Below, in pieces: positions 7,150 to 8,323 of a DNA stretch of 8,323 nt. This DNA is from Thermoguttaceae bacterium (lineage in GTDB: Bacteria; Planctomycetota; Planctomycetia; Pirellulales; Thermoguttaceae), in NCBI GenBank assembly GCA_024653385.1, contig JANLFZ010000043.1, positions 1-8,323 of the forward strand, given 5' to 3'. The notes under the pieces are model-generated. The model searched no databases. It saw only the letters and a list, made by a program, of their open reading frames with translations, and was not told the origin of the DNA. Each line of letters opens with the position of its first letter. The first letter of the stretch is position 1. The translations under genes and the position numbers were made by a program.

Positions 7150-8223
7150 ATGTCCGACGAACGAGTCAGCGCGAGCCGCGGCCCCGAGGAGGATCGGACT
7201 ACGCGCATCACCGATTCCCCATCCCCGCTTCCCCCTGGTTCATCGCGCTGCGCCTGGCCGCACCGCCTGGCGTGGGCCTTGGCCTGCGCGACCTTTCCCT
7301 TGATCTGGATGGGCGGCCTGGTGACTACCTATGGCGCGGGCATGGCCGTTCCCGACTGGCCCAACACGTTCGGCTATAACCTTTTTCTCTATCCCCTGCA
7401 AAGTTGGCTGGCCGTCTGGGATGTGTTTCTCGAGCACAGCCACCGTCTGATCGGCGCCGGGGTCGGCCTGTTGACCATCGTGCTGGCCGCGGGTCTGTGG
7501 ATCTGCGACGGCCGGCGCTCGATGAAGTGGCTTGGCGCCGCCGCCCTGGCCGGCGTGGTTCTTCAAGGGACCTTGGGCGGTTTGCGCGTGCTCGGCAACG
7601 AGATCTTCCTGGCCAAAGTCCACGGTTGCACCGCGCCGTTGTTCTTCGCCTTGGCCTCGGCCCTGGTGACCCTGACCTCGCGCGGCTGGCACGCTCACGA
7701 GCGGATCGAACCCGGCCCGCCGCAAGCCTGGAGCACAAGGTTCGGGTGGGTCATGGTGCTGGGCATCTATCTTCAGATCGTGCTCGGTGCGAACTTGCGT
7801 CATCAGGCGCCGGATGCGAGCGTGGGCTGGTTCCGCCTGTGGGTGTGGCTGCACCTGATCCTGGCCGGGTCGGTTTTGGCCGGCGCATGCGCATTATGGG
7901 CGGTCGGCCGCGGGCGTCTCGGGCATCCGATGCTCGTGCGCCGGCCGCGGCTTCTGGCCGCGCTGGTCGTCGTCCAGGTGCTCTTGGGACTAGCTACCTG
8001 GGTGGTGCGGTACGGTGTTCCCGTCTGGTTCACCGACTACGTTTGGAAAGTCGTCTACACCGTCGAGGCCGGCAGCCCGCTCCAGGCCATCGTCGTCACC
8101 GCCCACGTCGCCGTGGGATCGCTTGCTTTGGTTACGGCCCTGTCCCTGCGCATGTGGGCCGCGCGGGTTGGTCGAGCCGCCCGAAGCGACAACCCAGCGC
8201 CAACCCGACCCGCAGTCGCATGA
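7150..8223 (+). CDS. ctaA: COX15/CtaA family heme A synthase
   Basis: The product is 357 aa from the ATG at 7150, which AAGGGA (7138-7143) precedes by six bases. An integral membrane protein with about eight hydrophobic segments, it converts heme O to heme A for aa3-type cytochrome oxidase. Family marks include GGLVTTYGAGMAVPDWP (55-71), EHSHRLIGAG (95-104; Glu95, His98), VHGC (His158), LGANLRH (212-218), WLHLILAG (His235) and VTAHVAVG (His309). The four histidines and one glutamate fit the conserved heme-binding and catalytic set of Bacillus subtilis CtaA. The first 35 or so residues are a hydrophilic extension that is probably poorly conserved. The stop overlaps the next ATG (ATGA), which indicates an operon with heme O synthase. 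The alternative ATG at 7143 is out of frame and gives a short meaningless product. Confidence 0.92.
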   Translation: MSDERVSASRGPEEDRTTRITDSPSPLPPGSSRCAWPHRLAWALACATFPLIWMGGLVTTYGAGMAVPDWPNTFGYNLFLYPLQSWLAVWDVFLEHSHRLIGAGVGLLTIVLAAGLWICDGRRSMKWLGAAALAGVVLQGTLGGLRVLGNEIFLAKVHGCTAPLFFALASALVTLTSRGWHAHERIEPGPPQAWSTRFGWVMVLGIYLQIVLGANLRHQAPDASVGWFRLWVWLHLILAGSVLAGACALWAVGRGRLGHPMLVRRPRLLAALVVVQVLLGLATWVVRYGVPVWFTDYVWKVVYTVEAGSPLQAIVVTAHVAVGSLALVTALSLRMWAARVGRAARSDNPAPTRPAVA

Positions 8224-8321
8224 AGACCATCGCTCCCAAGCCGCCGACCGTCGCCGAATCGCCGCGGGGCGTTGCGGGGTGGCGCGACTATTGGATCCTC
8301 GGTCGGACCAGGATCCAATAG
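8220..8321 (+). CDS. ctaB: Probable N-terminus of heme O synthase (CtaB/CyoE), cut at contig end
   Basis: The ATG at 8220 overlaps the heme A synthase stop by ATGA. The frame gives a polar leader and then WRDYWILGRTRI, which resembles the DYW-L-KPRI start of the first helix in protoheme IX farnesyltransferases. These enzymes add the farnesyl group to heme B to make heme O, the substrate of CtaA, and are commonly next to it. The frame ends at a TAG at 8319-8321 after 33 codons, but that stop lies in the second arm of a perfect inverted repeat at the end of the window. I infer that the stop is probably an artefact and the gene continues in the genome. Only about a dozen residues support the assignment. 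Confidence 0.5.
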   Translation: MKTIAPKPPTVAESPRGVAGWRDYWILGRTRIQ

Positions 8322-8323
8322 TC
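8286..8323. repeat. Perfect 14-bp inverted repeat at the right end
   Basis: GACTATTGGATCCT at 8286-8299 is the exact reverse complement of AGGATCCAATAGTC at 8310-8323, with ten bases between. It ends exactly at the last base of the window and lies inside the beginning of the probable heme O synthase gene, so a biological terminator is unlikely. A fold-back chimera or a contig-end artefact is the simplest explanation, possibly through the GGATCC palindrome contained in each arm. Confidence 0.85.

Noticed and set aside
7143..7379. ATG at 7143 opening a 78-codon frame
   Set aside because: It is out of frame with the clear COX15 protein, overlaps it, and its translation is Arg/Pro-rich noise.
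8286..8323. Terminal inverted repeat as a transcription terminator or recombination site
   Set aside because: It lies about 60 bases into the next gene, has no T-run, and ends exactly at the last base of the window, so an artefact is the better explanation.

Overview
The window is high-GC bacterial DNA that reads as a planctomycete respiratory gene cluster, probably Pirellulales-like. The main evidence is the first gene, a giant octaheme cytochrome with coiled-coil and PDZ segments and a distinctive insertion in its C-terminal part. I know this protein type mainly from Planctomycetes. A cupredoxin-like secreted protein next to it is also of a planctomycete type. I made the taxonomic call from remembered protein families, without a search. 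All genes are on the + strand. The window probably is, or abuts, a contig end, because it starts inside a gene and ends in a perfect inverted repeat just after the start of another.

Layout: (1) 2-3781 is the octaheme c-type cytochrome, cut at its 5' end. (2) 3808-4635 is a Tat-type secreted, cupredoxin-like protein with a degenerate copper site. (3) 4638-5825 is a diheme cytochrome c lipoprotein built from two related domains. These three are packed almost without gaps and look like one transcription unit. (4) 5853-6826 interrupts the respiratory theme with a possible 31-codon ORF whose stop overlaps the start of a DUF3800 gene. (5) 6827-7070 has no convincing gene. (6) 7071-7139 is a possible 22-codon ORF with a strong Shine-Dalgarno sequence. 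(7) 7150-8223 is a COX15/CtaA heme A synthase. (8) 8220-8321 looks like the first codons of a heme O synthase (CtaB/CyoE), ended by a suspicious stop inside the terminal inverted repeat.

How the genes fit together: the octaheme and diheme cytochromes would carry electrons outside the cytoplasmic membrane, plausibly from a quinol-oxidising Rieske/cytochrome b module (not in the window) to a terminal oxidase. CtaA and CtaB make the heme A or heme O that an aa3- or ba3-type oxidase needs. The DUF3800 gene has no evident link to respiration and may be a later insertion. I see no CRISPR array, rRNA, tRNA, transposase or complete multi-gene defence system. The most unusual items are the architecture of the octaheme protein, the altered copper ligands of its neighbour, the DUF3800 gene in the middle of the cluster, and the terminal inverted repeat.
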